Positions 37,060 to 46,199 are shown, counted from the first letter of the stretch. The stretch: 64,000 nt of DNA from an uncultured Pelagibacteraceae bacterium (GCA_902589315.1 CACISK010000004.1:62001-126000); one strand, 5' to 3'. Translations and numbers: made by a program. Notes: generated by a model from the sequence alone, not told the origin.

Positions 37060-37872
37060 CTATATTTTACCATATTCAGCCCATGAGCCATCATAAATGA
37101 CTGGGAGATACTTATTATTTACTTGAGAATATGCAAGTGCCAAAACACATGCTGTGATCCCAGAACCGCATGAAAACACAACATTTACTGAGTCATTTAA
37201 AGATAAATCGTTAAAATAAGAAGAAATTTCAGATTTACTTTTAAAAGTAAAATCATCATTGATAAGGGTTTTAAACGGTAAGCAAATTGAATTAGGTATT
37301 GAACCACTTCTTACGTTTTTTCTTGGGTCTGGAGTTAAACCACTAAAACGATCTTTGCTTCTCGCATCAACTAAATCAAATTTTTTTTTAATTATATTTT
37401 GATCAATCTGATCTTTACTCTTAACCATTTCATTATTTTCTTTTGCTTTGTAGCTGGTTATTTGAATAATTTTATTATTATCAGAAGTTATTCTTTTTTC
37501 TTTTTTCCATTTATTAAAACCTCCATCTAAAACATGTACTTTCTTTTTATCATGGCCAAAGTAAATTAAATTAAACCATACTCTACAAGCACTTAAAACA
37601 TCAGAATTATCATAAATCACAATTTCGTCTTCGTTAGATATGCCCATAGATGATAGTATATTTTCCCACGAACTAATATCCGTTAACATATGTGGTAAGT
37701 CGGTTGATTTATTACAATTTTCATCAATATCAAAAAAAATTGCATTTGGTATATGCTCTTTATTAAATTCTTCTTTACCACTTCTTTTTGTTGCAGGCAT
37801 ATGCCAAGAGCCATCAATTATTTTTACATTTGAGAGATTTTTTTCTAGCCGCTCAGTTGATATAAGTGACAT
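37060..37872 (-). CDS. sseA: Sulfurtransferase, 3-mercaptopyruvate type (SseA)
   Basis: Two-rhodanese-domain enzyme that moves sulfur from 3-mercaptopyruvate (or thiosulfate) to an acceptor. The catalytic loop is CGSGITA with Cys235; the CGSGxTA form favours mercaptopyruvate sulfurtransferase over rhodanese. The N-terminal inactive domain has DGSWHMPATKRSGKEEF. 270 residues, full length. Its ATG shares a base with the msrA stop (TAATG) and the RND adaptor follows closely, giving an msrA-sseA-RND operon. Confidence 0.9.
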   Translation of the reverse strand: MSLISTERLEKNLSNVKIIDGSWHMPATKRSGKEEFNKEHIPNAIFFDIDENCNKSTDLPHMLTDISSWENILSSMGISNEDEIVIYDNSDVLSACRVWFNLIYFGHDKKKVHVLDGGFNKWKKEKRITSDNNKIIQITSYKAKENNEMVKSKDQIDQNIIKKKFDLVDARSKDRFSGLTPDPRKNVRSGSIPNSICLPFKTLINDDFTFKSKSEISSYFNDLSLNDSVNVVFSCGSGITACVLALAYSQVNNKYLPVIYDGSWAEYGKI

Positions 37873-38318
37873 TAGAAACTTTTTTCCAAGTATTTCTGAT
37901 GATAATCTTCGGCTTTGTTATAATTTTTTGATTTTGATATTTTGGTAACGATTTTACCCTTAAATTTTTCATTAATTTCTTTCAATACTTTGTTAGCGAT
38001 TTTATTTTGTTTTTCATCATGAACAAATATTTCACTTCTATACTGAGTACCTACATCTGGACCTTGCCGGTTTAAAGTAGTTGGGTCATGAAATTCAAAA
38101 AAATTTCTTATTATTTCCTCATAAGAAATTTTAGTATTGTCAAATTCAACTTTAACCACTTCTGCATGATTGGTATCACCATAACATACTTCTTTATAAG
38201 ATGTCTTCTCAGTATTACCTCCACAATATCCAACCTCTGTATTTATTACTCCATCTAACTTGCTAAATTTTATTTCAGGTCCCCAAAAACATCCAAGTGC
38301 TAAAGTTGCTATTTCCAT
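37872..38318 (-). CDS. msrA: Peptide methionine sulfoxide reductase MsrA
   Basis: Reduces methionine-S-sulfoxide in oxidised proteins. The catalytic GCFWGPE has Cys10, followed by GYCGGN and GDTNHAEVVKVEFD. At 148 residues it is a short MsrA that ends soon after KAEDYHQKYLEK, lacking the usual C-terminal resolving-cysteine tail. It is first in the msrA-sseA-RND operon and diverges from the EamA transporter. Confidence 0.93.
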   Translation of the reverse strand: MEIATLALGCFWGPEIKFSKLDGVINTEVGYCGGNTEKTSYKEVCYGDTNHAEVVKVEFDNTKISYEEIIRNFFEFHDPTTLNRQGPDVGTQYRSEIFVHDEKQNKIANKVLKEINEKFKGKIVTKISKSKNYNKAEDYHQKYLEKSF

Positions 38319-38352
38319 TGCTAAAAATTTTAATTAATCTAAAGTTATTATC

Positions 38353-39234
38353 ATGCTTTCCAAAAATCAATTAGGCTTTTTTTACATGTTTTTATCAGTA
38401 TGTGCCTTTTCATTTATGGATGTAATAGTCAAGTGGTCATCAGATTATCCAATTGGACAGGTAATGTTCTTTAGAGGTCTATTTGGTATTTTGCCAATTA
38501 TTTTTTTAGTTCCTAAGACAAGATTTAGAGATTTTTACAAAACAAATAGACCAGGATTACATTTAATTAGATGTTGTTCGGGACTGATAGCTTTAGCTGC
38601 AATATTTTTGGCACTAAGAAACCTACCACTTGCAACAGTGACAAGTATTTCATTTGCTGCACCTATATTTACAACTTTGCTATCAATATTTTTACTAAGT
38701 GAGAAAGTAGGAGTATATAGATGGGCTGCAGTATTTGTTGGTTTTATTGGTGTTTTAGTAATTACCCAGCCAGGATTTTCTAGCTTAAATATTTATTACT
38801 TATTTCCAATAATCTTTTGTATTGGAATGTCTTACGTTGCAATTACAATTAGAAAACTTTCATCCACAGAACCGGTCTGGTTGATCTCATTTTTTTTTTC
38901 TTTTGCAATTACAATTGTTGGAGTTTTATCAATACCATTTGGTTGGATCATGCCAACTTTCAATGATTTCTTACTTTTATGTACAATTGGCTTGTTGGGA
39001 GGAACAGCTAATTTATTGTTAAGTCAATCATATAAACTATCCGAGGTTTCTCTGGTTACACCTCTTAAATATTTAGGATTAATATTTGCAATATCTTTTG
39101 GATATTTTATTTGGGATGAAATTCCCACAATCAAAACATTGATGGGTGCTTCACTGGTAATAATATCATCAATCATTATATTTCGAAGAGAAATATATTT
39201 AAATAAACAAGTAACAGTAAGTAGAAATGAGTAA
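38353..39234 (+). CDS. EamA/DMT-family transporter
   Basis: Ten-segment membrane protein with two EamA repeats. The start GFFYMFLSVCAFSFMDVIVK and the pair LRNLPLATVTSISFAAPIFT are typical of S-adenosylmethionine/metabolite-type DMT permeases in alphaproteobacteria. 293 residues. It overlaps the AlkA-type glycosylase by 8 bases. The substrate cannot be determined from sequence. Confidence 0.85.
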   Translation: MLSKNQLGFFYMFLSVCAFSFMDVIVKWSSDYPIGQVMFFRGLFGILPIIFLVPKTRFRDFYKTNRPGLHLIRCCSGLIALAAIFLALRNLPLATVTSISFAAPIFTTLLSIFLLSEKVGVYRWAAVFVGFIGVLVITQPGFSSLNIYYLFPIIFCIGMSYVAITIRKLSSTEPVWLISFFFSFAITIVGVLSIPFGWIMPTFNDFLLLCTIGLLGGTANLLLSQSYKLSEVSLVTPLKYLGLIFAISFGYFIWDEIPTIKTLMGASLVIISSIIIFRREIYLNKQVTVSRNE

Positions 39235-39853
39235 AGCACCACCATATTGGACAAAAGCTAGAACATATCTTTCGAAAAAAGATAGTATTATGAGATCATT
39301 GATTAAAAAATATAAAGATAATAATTTAACTACTAGAAAAGATGTCTTTTATTCTTTATGCAAAAGTATAATAGGACAACAAATAAGTGTTGCTGCTGCA
39401 GATTCTGTCTTCAAAAAATTTGAATCGGCATGTAAAAAAAAAATTAATCCAAAAACTGTTTCCAAGCTTAAAAGATCACAACTTAAAAAATGTGGTCTTA
39501 GTCGCCAAAAAATAAGGGGTATCTTGGAAATGTCTCAAAAATTTAAAGATAAAACTTTTAATCCAAGATTAATTTCGAAAATGAGTGATGAAGAAGCGAT
39601 TATATATCTATCAACTTTAAGACAGATAGGAAGATGGTCAGCAGAGATGATTTTGTTATTTACCTATAATAGGTCTAATATCTGGCCAGTCCAGGATATT
39701 GGATTATTAAGGGCAATATCAAACAACTATAAAAAAAAATATTTTCCACCTGAAATTTTTGTAAAAAAACTTCAAAAAAGATTTTCTCCATACTGTTCTG
39801 TTGCAACTTGGTATTTGTGGCGTTCAATTGATGACGATACTATTCAGTATTAG
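39227..39853 (+). CDS. DNA-3-methyladenine glycosylase II (AlkA-type, HhH-GPD)
   Basis: Base-excision repair glycosylase removing alkylated bases. The HhH-GPD core includes SIIGQQISVAAADSVFKKF (near 45-63), LKKCGLSRQKIRGIL, LRQIGRWSAEMILLF and the catalytic Asp in WPVQDIGLLRAI (near 157). 208 residues, the short form without the N-terminal beta domain of E. coli AlkA. The end overlaps the convergent DUF1330 gene by 14 bases. Confidence 0.88.
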   Translation: MSKAPPYWTKARTYLSKKDSIMRSLIKKYKDNNLTTRKDVFYSLCKSIIGQQISVAAADSVFKKFESACKKKINPKTVSKLKRSQLKKCGLSRQKIRGILEMSQKFKDKTFNPRLISKMSDEEAIIYLSTLRQIGRWSAEMILLFTYNRSNIWPVQDIGLLRAISNNYKKKYFPPEIFVKKLQKRFSPYCSVATWYLWRSIDDDTIQY

Positions 39854-40136
39854 CACCTTCCACTATAAACATATGTCTTTTTGTAGTTCGTTCTGCATAA
39901 GACCAAGCTTTTAAATAATCTTCTGAGTCATGACAAGATATGGCCTTGTCATAACTGGGAAACTCCCAAATGACAGTCCTTAATATTTTGTCACCACTAT
40001 AATATTGTAGTTTGCCTCCTCTAACTACAGGAGTACCACCAAATTTTTTTATAACTGGTATTGCATTTTCACCATATTTTTTTAGGTTATCTTGGTTTGA
40101 AATCTCTGTATACAAACTCACCCAATATGCCTTCAT
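39840..40136 (-). CDS. DUF1330 family protein, copy 2
   Basis: Small dimeric alpha-beta-barrel protein of the DUF1330 family, function unknown. It starts MKAYWVSLYTEI and carries VIWEFPSYDKAISCHDSEDY, the conserved FPSxxxAxxxxxSxEY pattern. 98 residues. A homologous gene lies 18 bases upstream in the same direction, so the two are probably a tandem duplication transcribed together. Confidence 0.82.
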   Translation of the reverse strand: MKAYWVSLYTEISNQDNLKKYGENAIPVIKKFGGTPVVRGGKLQYYSGDKILRTVIWEFPSYDKAISCHDSEDYLKAWSYAERTTKRHMFIVEGANTE

Positions 40137-40154
40137 ATTTGCCCCTTTTCTAAG

Positions 40155-40445
40155 TTATTCCATTCCTTCAAATATCATATGTTCTCTAATTACATTATCT
40201 TTAAGATATGTTCTTGCCTCAACATATTCTTCAGAATCGTAGCATTTTTTAGCAGTTTCCACGTCTGGGAACTCTGCAAGTGCTATTCTAACCATTTCTC
40301 TACCCTCAAGTGCAATGTTATTAGCACTTCGAGCTAAAATTTTTCCAGAATGTTTTAATACAGCTTCCTTTGCTTTATCTGCATATTTTTTCATTTTTTC
40401 AGGGTCTTTAATTTCACTGTAAGTTGCAATCCAGTAACCTTTCAT
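40155..40445 (-). CDS. DUF1330 family protein, copy 1
   Basis: First of two adjacent DUF1330 proteins (96 residues). It starts MKGYWIATYSEIKDPEKMKKY and has ALAEFPDVETAKKCYDSEEY, aligning throughout with the copy downstream. A GGAG-type ribosome site precedes the ATG. Function is unknown in the family; ABM-like dimeric barrels sometimes bind or degrade small organic molecules. Confidence 0.83.
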   Translation of the reverse strand: MKGYWIATYSEIKDPEKMKKYADKAKEAVLKHSGKILARSANNIALEGREMVRIALAEFPDVETAKKCYDSEEYVEARTYLKDNVIREHMIFEGME

Positions 40446-40487
40446 AATTCTCCTTTTTAATTTTTTTTTTTTATGTTACCAAATTTT

Positions 40488-41009
40488 ATGTCAGAAAAAT
40501 TAATAATCAATTATGAAGATTATAAATTAGCAGTTGAAAAGTTAGCTCTTACAATTGAAAAAAATTACAAACCATCTGTTTTAGTCGGAATAATGAGGGG
40601 TGCAGCACCTATAATTGATATGCTATCAAGAATATTTAAATTGCCCACTGCTTATGTCGTTATTCAAAGTTATTCTGGAGAAACTGTAGAAAATAAACAG
40701 GGCGAACTTATTTTTGCAAGAGACATAAGCTCAATAGCTAAAAATGAAGACTTTAAAAATGTTTTATTAGTTGATGATTTATCCGATACTGGACTTACAT
40801 TAAATGAAAGTATTAAATGGTTAAAAAATTATGCTCCAGTGAAAAACCATATTCAAGAAATAAAAACAGCTTGTCTTTGGAAAAAAAAATCCTCTTCTTT
40901 TACTCCAGATTTTTGTCCAATTTTACTAGATGGAGATCCTTGGATAGTTCAACCTTCAGAATATTATGATGAAATAGATATTAATGGTTTAAAGAAAAAA
41001 CATTCATAA
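40488..41009 (+). CDS. Phosphoribosyltransferase, probably purine salvage
   Basis: Type I phosphoribosyltransferase with the PRPP loop VLLVDDLSDTGLTL (about residues 99-112) and an N-terminal SVLVGIMRGAAPIIDML. Resembles the xanthine/hypoxanthine (Gpt-like) group that converts a purine base and PRPP to a nucleotide. I use the ATG at 40488 (MSEKLIINYEDY); one at 40473 adds five residues. About 173 residues. Its neighbour across a shared terminator is a nucleoside-type BMP importer, supporting salvage of imported purines. Confidence 0.78.
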   Translation: MSEKLIINYEDYKLAVEKLALTIEKNYKPSVLVGIMRGAAPIIDMLSRIFKLPTAYVVIQSYSGETVENKQGELIFARDISSIAKNEDFKNVLLVDDLSDTGLTLNESIKWLKNYAPVKNHIQEIKTACLWKKKSSSFTPDFCPILLDGDPWIVQPSEYYDEIDINGLKKKHS

Positions 41010-41010
41010 A

Positions 41011-41042
41011 AAAAAGGCCAACTGTACAAGTTGGCCTTTTTA
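41011..41042. terminator. Bidirectional intrinsic terminator between phosphoribosyltransferase and BMP genes
   Basis: AAAAGGCCAAC pairs with GTTGGCCTTTT across a 7-base centre, giving an 11-bp perfect stem extendable by T-A. A-runs on one side and T-runs on the other make it work in both directions. It lies just after the stop of the plus-strand gene (41009) and just past the end of the minus-strand bmp gene (41057). Confidence 0.88.
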
Positions 41043-41056
41043 ATTTTTTTTTAAAA

Positions 41057-42121
41057 TTATTTTGGAATATCTCCTTCAACACCTTTTACGTAAACACTCA
41101 TTCCAGCTAACATTCCATCATCAGCAACTTTCCCTTCTGCAACTAATATATTACCTTTTTGGTCATATATAGGACCTGTGAACGAATGAACTTTTCCTGA
41201 TGCTAGATCTTTTTGAAGCTGCTCTACTTCTTTAACTAAGTCAGCACCCATTGCAGAATTATATGGTCCCATAGCCACCATACCTTCCTTTAATCCATGC
41301 CATGTGTCTTGTTGATTCCATGTGCCGTCTCTTGCAGCAATAGCTCTTTCAACATAATATGGTGCCCAATCATCAATAATTGAAGTCAAAATTGATTTAG
41401 GAGCAAATCTCTGCATGTCACTTGCTTGACCAAATGACCATACACCTGCTTTCTCCGCTGTTTGAACTGGTGCTGTACTATCTGTATGTTGCATAATTAC
41501 ATCTGCACCTTGATCGATTAAAGCTTGCGCTGCTTCAGCTTCTTTACCTGGATCGTACCAAGTAAACACCCATACAATCTTAGTTTTAATATTTGGATTG
41601 ACCTTTTGTGCAGCAAGAGTCATTGCATTAATTCCTCTTATTACTTCAGGAATTGGAAAAGATGCAATATAGCCAATCGTGTTAGTTTTAGTCATTTTTC
41701 CAGCAATATGGCCTAAAAGAGTTCTTCCTTCGTAAAATCTTGCAGAATAAGTAGAAACATTTGAGTGTTCTCTCTTATAACCTGTTGCGTGTTCAAATTT
41801 TACATTTGGAAAATCTTTTGCAACTTTGTTAGTCGGATCCATATATCCAAAACTAGTTGTAAAAATTAAGTCGTGGCCAGATTGAGCCAGTTGTCTTATC
41901 ACTCTTTCTGCATCAGCACCTTCTGGAACACTTTCAACAAATGTTGTTTTTATTCCAGCTGCTTCTACAGCATTTCTACCTTCGTGATGTTGAAATGTCC
42001 ATCCATGGTCACCAGTTGGGCCAACATAGACAAAACCAACTTTAAAATCTGCATTTGAGTTTACACTAAACCCAAGTAGAAAAATTGCAGAAATTAAATA
42101 TCTAAAAAAGTTTTTATACAT
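41057..42121 (-). CDS. BMP-family ABC transporter substrate-binding protein (nucleoside/purine type)
   Basis: Periplasmic binding protein with a signal peptide (MYKNFFRYLISAIFLLGFSVNSNA). The start of the mature part, VGFVYVGPTGDHGWTFQHHEG, is typical of BMP/PnrA/TmpC-like lipoprotein-family binders, though no lipobox is seen here. Family members bind nucleosides or purine-like ligands. 354 residues. It is last in an ATPase-permease-permease-binding protein operon and is preceded by an 87-base gap with its own ribosome site (GAGAGGAAA). Confidence 0.88.
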   Translation of the reverse strand: MYKNFFRYLISAIFLLGFSVNSNADFKVGFVYVGPTGDHGWTFQHHEGRNAVEAAGIKTTFVESVPEGADAERVIRQLAQSGHDLIFTTSFGYMDPTNKVAKDFPNVKFEHATGYKREHSNVSTYSARFYEGRTLLGHIAGKMTKTNTIGYIASFPIPEVIRGINAMTLAAQKVNPNIKTKIVWVFTWYDPGKEAEAAQALIDQGADVIMQHTDSTAPVQTAEKAGVWSFGQASDMQRFAPKSILTSIIDDWAPYYVERAIAARDGTWNQQDTWHGLKEGMVAMGPYNSAMGADLVKEVEQLQKDLASGKVHSFTGPIYDQKGNILVAEGKVADDGMLAGMSVYVKGVEGDIPK

Positions 42122-42208
42122 TTTGAATTTCCTCTCTAAATTTTTTTGTGGAGCTTTAAGTTAATCAAAATTCAAAAAAAAAAAATAATTATTTTCGAAT
42201 AGCTAACA

Positions 42209-43141
42209 TTACTTTTCCTTATAGAATATTCTTCCTAAGGAGGTTGGGGTATTCAGTTTTATTTTTCTACTGTCACGAGAGATTACAACTAAAACTATTA
42301 TTGTCATCAGATAAGGTAATGCACTTAAAAATTGAACTGGTATTCTAAACCCAATTGCTTGCATATGTAATTGTAGAATAGTAATCCCACCAAAAATTAA
42401 AGCACCAATTAAAACTTTTATAGGACTCCAGGTTGCAAATACAACCAAAGCTAAAGCTATCCATCCTCTTCCAGCTGTCATATTTTCAATCCACTGTGGA
42501 GTGTATATTAAAGATAGATATGCACCTGCTAAGCCACACATAGCTCCTCCATAAAGAATACAACAGTATCTAACAAGAATAACATTTATACCTTGATTAG
42601 ATGCCGAAACAGGCGAATCACCAACAGCTCTTACAACTAAACCTAATTTAGTTTTTTTCAAAAAATAATTAGTTAAAAATGGTAAAGCAAAAGCAAAATA
42701 TAAAACTATAGAGTGTCCAAATAATATTGGACCAAAAAACGGAATACTTTCTCTTAAACTTGAAAATAAAATTGGAAATTCTTTTCCAGGGATACCAACA
42801 AAATTTTTTCCTAACATTGCGGATAAACCAATGCTAAAAATAGTTAATGCCAAACCTGTTGCAACATGGTTTGTAAGAAGAGATTGTGTTAAAAATCCAA
42901 AGATTAATGAAATTATAACTCCTGATAACATAGAGCCTACGATTGCTATAAATAGGTTGTCTGTTATTACCATTAAAGCAAAACCAGATATTGCTCCGAT
43001 TATCATCATTCCTTCGACACCTAAATTTAAAACGCCCGATCTTTCAGTAATCAATTCACCTGAAGCAGCAAGTATTAATGGCACTGATGACGCCATTATC
43101 GATCCTATCAGAATTCCTATAAAACTAATGTCTAAGCTCAT
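42209..43141 (-). CDS. ABC transporter permease, nucleoside type (second)
   Basis: Inner-membrane permease of the BMP-associated system, with about eight to nine hydrophobic segments and the conserved ITERSGVLNLGVEGMMIIGA loop near 31-50. 310 residues. It overlaps the other permease by 17 bases. Similar to YufQ/NupQ-type subunits that partner with YufP-type proteins. Confidence 0.88.
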   Translation of the reverse strand: MSLDISFIGILIGSIMASSVPLILAASGELITERSGVLNLGVEGMMIIGAISGFALMVITDNLFIAIVGSMLSGVIISLIFGFLTQSLLTNHVATGLALTIFSIGLSAMLGKNFVGIPGKEFPILFSSLRESIPFFGPILFGHSIVLYFAFALPFLTNYFLKKTKLGLVVRAVGDSPVSASNQGINVILVRYCCILYGGAMCGLAGAYLSLIYTPQWIENMTAGRGWIALALVVFATWSPIKVLIGALIFGGITILQLHMQAIGFRIPVQFLSALPYLMTIIVLVVISRDSRKIKLNTPTSLGRIFYKEK

Positions 43142-44204
43142 TTTTTTTTAAACTTAAAATTTTAACTTTGAAAAAAAGCAAATAATCAGATGCGAGTAAA
43201 AAAAATAAGATCATACCCTGAAAGACTTGGCCGGTATATTTTGGTATTTGTAAAAAAATTTGAGCCGTTTCAGCACCTAAGTATGTCAATGCAACAACCA
43301 AAGATGCAAAAATTATGCCAAAAGGATTAAGACGACCTAAAAAAGCAACAATAATTGCTGTAAAACCGTAATCGGGGGATATCATTCTATGCAGCTGTCC
43401 AATAGGTCCAGTAATTTCACCAACTCCAGCTAATCCCGCACAAGCACCACTAATCATAAAAACAACCAAAATCATAGTTTTTCCTTTAAACCCAGCATAC
43501 TTAGCAGTTTTTAAACTTAGACCAGATACTTTAATCTGAAAGCCTAAATAGGTCTTATAAAGAATAAACCAACTCAGCATAACTGCTGCGAGAGCTAAAA
43601 AAATACCAGCATGAATTCTCAAACCCTCAAATAATAATGGCATTCTAGATGAGTCACTAAATTGTCTTGTTTCAGGAAAATTAAAACCTTCAGGATTACT
43701 CCATGGCCCAACTACTAAGTAATCTAAGATTAGCTTTGAAACGTAAACCAACATAAGACTAACTAAAATCTCGTTTGTATTAAAATATGTTTTAAGGATT
43801 GCTGGGATAAGTGCAAAGATCATTCCCCCAATTGCTCCAGCAAGTATAACTAAAGGCAGTATATAAAAACCTTCTTGATTATAAAATAAAAGAGCAACTC
43901 CTCCTCCTACAATCGCACCAAACGTTAATTGTCCTTCTGCACCAATATTCCAATTATTACTTTTAAAACAAAATGATAAACCAATAGCAATTAAGCAAAG
44001 AGGGGTTGCTTTGAGTAGCAATTCACTGAGTCCATATAAATTTGAAATTGGAGTTATAAAGTAAAATTTAAGTGCTTCTATTGGATTAAAACCTAAAATA
44101 TAAAAAATTATACCACCACCTAAAATTGTAAGTATGATTGCAATAAAAGGTGTAAAAAAATATAATGCCATTGGCACGTCATTTCTTTTTTCAATTTTAA
44201 TCAA
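43125..44204 (-). CDS. ABC transporter permease, nucleoside type (first)
   Basis: Longer permease subunit with about ten hydrophobic segments. It has ATPLCLIAIGLSFCFKSNNW and NIGAEGQLTFGAI near 66-98, the family equivalent of the EGMM loop. 359 residues. It overlaps the ATPase gene by 8 bases and the second permease by 17. Resembles NupP/YufP. Confidence 0.88.
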   Translation of the reverse strand: MIKIEKRNDVPMALYFFTPFIAIILTILGGGIIFYILGFNPIEALKFYFITPISNLYGLSELLLKATPLCLIAIGLSFCFKSNNWNIGAEGQLTFGAIVGGGVALLFYNQEGFYILPLVILAGAIGGMIFALIPAILKTYFNTNEILVSLMLVYVSKLILDYLVVGPWSNPEGFNFPETRQFSDSSRMPLLFEGLRIHAGIFLALAAVMLSWFILYKTYLGFQIKVSGLSLKTAKYAGFKGKTMILVVFMISGACAGLAGVGEITGPIGQLHRMISPDYGFTAIIVAFLGRLNPFGIIFASLVVALTYLGAETAQIFLQIPKYTGQVFQGMILFFLLASDYLLFFKVKILSLKKNELRH

Positions 44205-45696
44205 TGGAACCTCCTCCCATTAGAACTCCTAATTTTTCTGGAGTGACTTCCTCTGAAGACATTATTTTTGAAAGCTTGCCTTTGTAAATAACTGCAATTC
44301 TATCACTGAGTTTTAATAACTCCTCCGTATCTGTAGAAATTAAAATCGTTGATTTTTCTTGATCATTAATTTTTATAAGTGTTTCATGAATATAATTGAT
44401 TGCACCCACATCGAGTCCCCATGTTGGATTGTAACAAATTAATAATTCTGGAGCTGTAATTAATTCTCTCCCTAAAATAAGTTTTTGTAAATTTCCACCC
44501 GATAGAAATTGACTTTTTAATTCAACATTGTCTGTATTTACCGAGAAGTCAGATAATATTTTCTTTGAATGATCCTTAATTTTTCTTTCATTTACCAAAC
44601 CTTTTTCAAAAAAATTTGATGCCTTGAAATTATTTAAAGCTACATTTTCATATATTTTTAATTCAGGTACAGCTGCTTGAGATATTCTATCTTCAGGAGA
44701 AAAAGCCATTAAATACTCTCGTCGTTGCTTTGGATTTAGTTTAGCAATTTCTTTATTTCGAAAAATGATTGATGTATTAGGTGTAATTATTTCTCCACTC
44801 AAAATTTGAAAGAGTTCGTTTTGACCATTGCCAGAAATACCTGCTATACCTAAACATTCTCCTTTCTTCACAGAAAAATTAAGATTAACTAAATTTGTTT
44901 CAAAAGGATCATCGCTATAAAAATTTAAATGTTTTACTTTAAATATCTCATCTTTATTTTTGGAAATATTAATTTTTTTCTTAATTTTCGCTAGTTTTTG
45001 ACCAACCATCTTATTTGCGAGAGTTTCAACTTTTTCATTTTGTGTTTGGCTAACAGATACGACCTTACCTTTTCGCATTACTGCAACTTCATCGCATAAA
45101 GACAAAACTTCTTTTAGTTTGTGAGTAATGTAAATAATTAATATTCCTTCATCACAGAATTTTTTTAAAGATATAAATAATTCCTCTGTTTCTTGCTCAG
45201 TCAAAACAGATGTAGGCTCGTCCATGATTAGAACTTTTGGGCTTCTTAAAAGACATCTTATAATCTCAACTTTTTGCTTTTGTCCTGCTGATAAATTTAA
45301 TACAGGAACATCAAGGTCAATACTAAAGTTATATTTTTTAAATATTTCGTTTATTCTTACCCTTAAACTTTTGTTATCTTCAGTTGCATCTATACTTAAG
45401 TTTTCAAATACTGATAAAGTTTCAAATAAATTGAAATGCTGAAAAACCATTCCAATTTTATTTTTTTTGGCATCGAGTGGAGAGCTTAATTTTAAATTTT
45501 TTTCATTTAAAAAAACCTCACCATTATCTGGGCTTATTACACCAGACAAAATTTTTACTAATGTAGATTTTCCAGCTCCGTTCTCTCCTAATAGCGCGTA
45601 TATTTTTCCACTTTTAAATTGAAGAGATACATTATCATTAGCTATACACCCTGGATATATTTTTGATATATTTGATATTCTTAAGTCTGTTGCCAT
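44197..45696 (-). CDS. ABC transporter ATP-binding protein with two ATPase domains, nucleoside type
   Basis: Fused double ATPase of 499 residues. Domain 1 has Walker A GENGAGKST near 36, signature LSAGQKQKVEIIRCLL and Walker B LIMDEPTSVLT. Domain 2 (from ~250) has a degenerate P-loop GISGNGQNE and LSGGNLQKLILGRELI, the arrangement found in sugar- and nucleoside-type importers (RbsA/NupO-like). First gene of the BMP operon. Confidence 0.9.
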   Translation of the reverse strand: MATDLRISNISKIYPGCIANDNVSLQFKSGKIYALLGENGAGKSTLVKILSGVISPDNGEVFLNEKNLKLSSPLDAKKNKIGMVFQHFNLFETLSVFENLSIDATEDNKSLRVRINEIFKKYNFSIDLDVPVLNLSAGQKQKVEIIRCLLRSPKVLIMDEPTSVLTEQETEELFISLKKFCDEGILIIYITHKLKEVLSLCDEVAVMRKGKVVSVSQTQNEKVETLANKMVGQKLAKIKKKINISKNKDEIFKVKHLNFYSDDPFETNLVNLNFSVKKGECLGIAGISGNGQNELFQILSGEIITPNTSIIFRNKEIAKLNPKQRREYLMAFSPEDRISQAAVPELKIYENVALNNFKASNFFEKGLVNERKIKDHSKKILSDFSVNTDNVELKSQFLSGGNLQKLILGRELITAPELLICYNPTWGLDVGAINYIHETLIKINDQEKSTILISTDTEELLKLSDRIAVIYKGKLSKIMSSEEVTPEKLGVLMGGGSID

Positions 45697-45834
45697 AACA
45701 TTTCTTTAATATAATAAATCAATAACTTAATAATCTTTAAAATTTCCTATCTTTTCAAATTTGTATTAAATTCAAACAATTTAATGAAAGTTTTGAACAA
45801 ATTGTTAACATAATTCAACTTTAGGTATGTATTA

Positions 45835-46167
45835 ATGATTATTGCTTTTAAAAATAATACTTTATCAAAAAAATTTATTGCTCTGTTTATCACATTAACA
45901 ATAATTTTTTTAACTGGATGCCAGACAATTAAAAAGAAATCTGATGAAGTGGCTGAAAAAGAGAATGAAAAATTTGGTCAATTCGTTGGAAAAGAAGTTA
46001 ATGAGATGAGATTAGAATTAGGCTCACCTTCAGAAGATTTTGTCAATGAACTCGGAAATGAAATGCTTATCTACAAAACAAAAAAATATGGAATTCCTTG
46101 CGAAAGAAAATTTGAGGTGAATGCATCAGGGGTTATTATCGGATTTAGTTCTAGCGGATGCATTTAG
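45835..46167 (+). CDS. Small outer-membrane-type lipoprotein, SmpA/BamE-like length, unknown function
   Basis: A 110-residue protein whose hydrophobic N-terminus ends in the lipobox FLTGC (Cys29), indicating lipidation. The remainder has GQFVGKEVNEMRLELGSPSE and ends with GVIIGFSSSGCI, with two further cysteines that could form a disulfide. The pattern of a short alpha-beta domain after a lipobox recalls SmpA/OmlA-type lipoproteins, but I cannot assign it. It converges on hsp20, with a stable hairpin between them. Confidence 0.65.
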   Translation: MIIAFKNNTLSKKFIALFITLTIIFLTGCQTIKKKSDEVAEKENEKFGQFVGKEVNEMRLELGSPSEDFVNELGNEMLIYKTKKYGIPCERKFEVNASGVIIGFSSSGCI

Positions 46168-46168
46168 T

Positions 46169-46191
46169 CTTGTGGGGACTAGCCCCACAAG
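46169..46191. terminator. Stable hairpin between convergent lipoprotein and hsp20 genes
   Basis: CTTGTGGGG pairs perfectly with CCCCACAAG across a 5-base loop. It starts 2 bases after the lipoprotein stop and lies 9 bases past the hsp20 stop. There is no T-run on either strand, so it may stabilise 3' ends or act in Rho-dependent ending rather than as a classical terminator. Confidence 0.5.
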
Positions 46192-46199
46192 CAAGGTAC

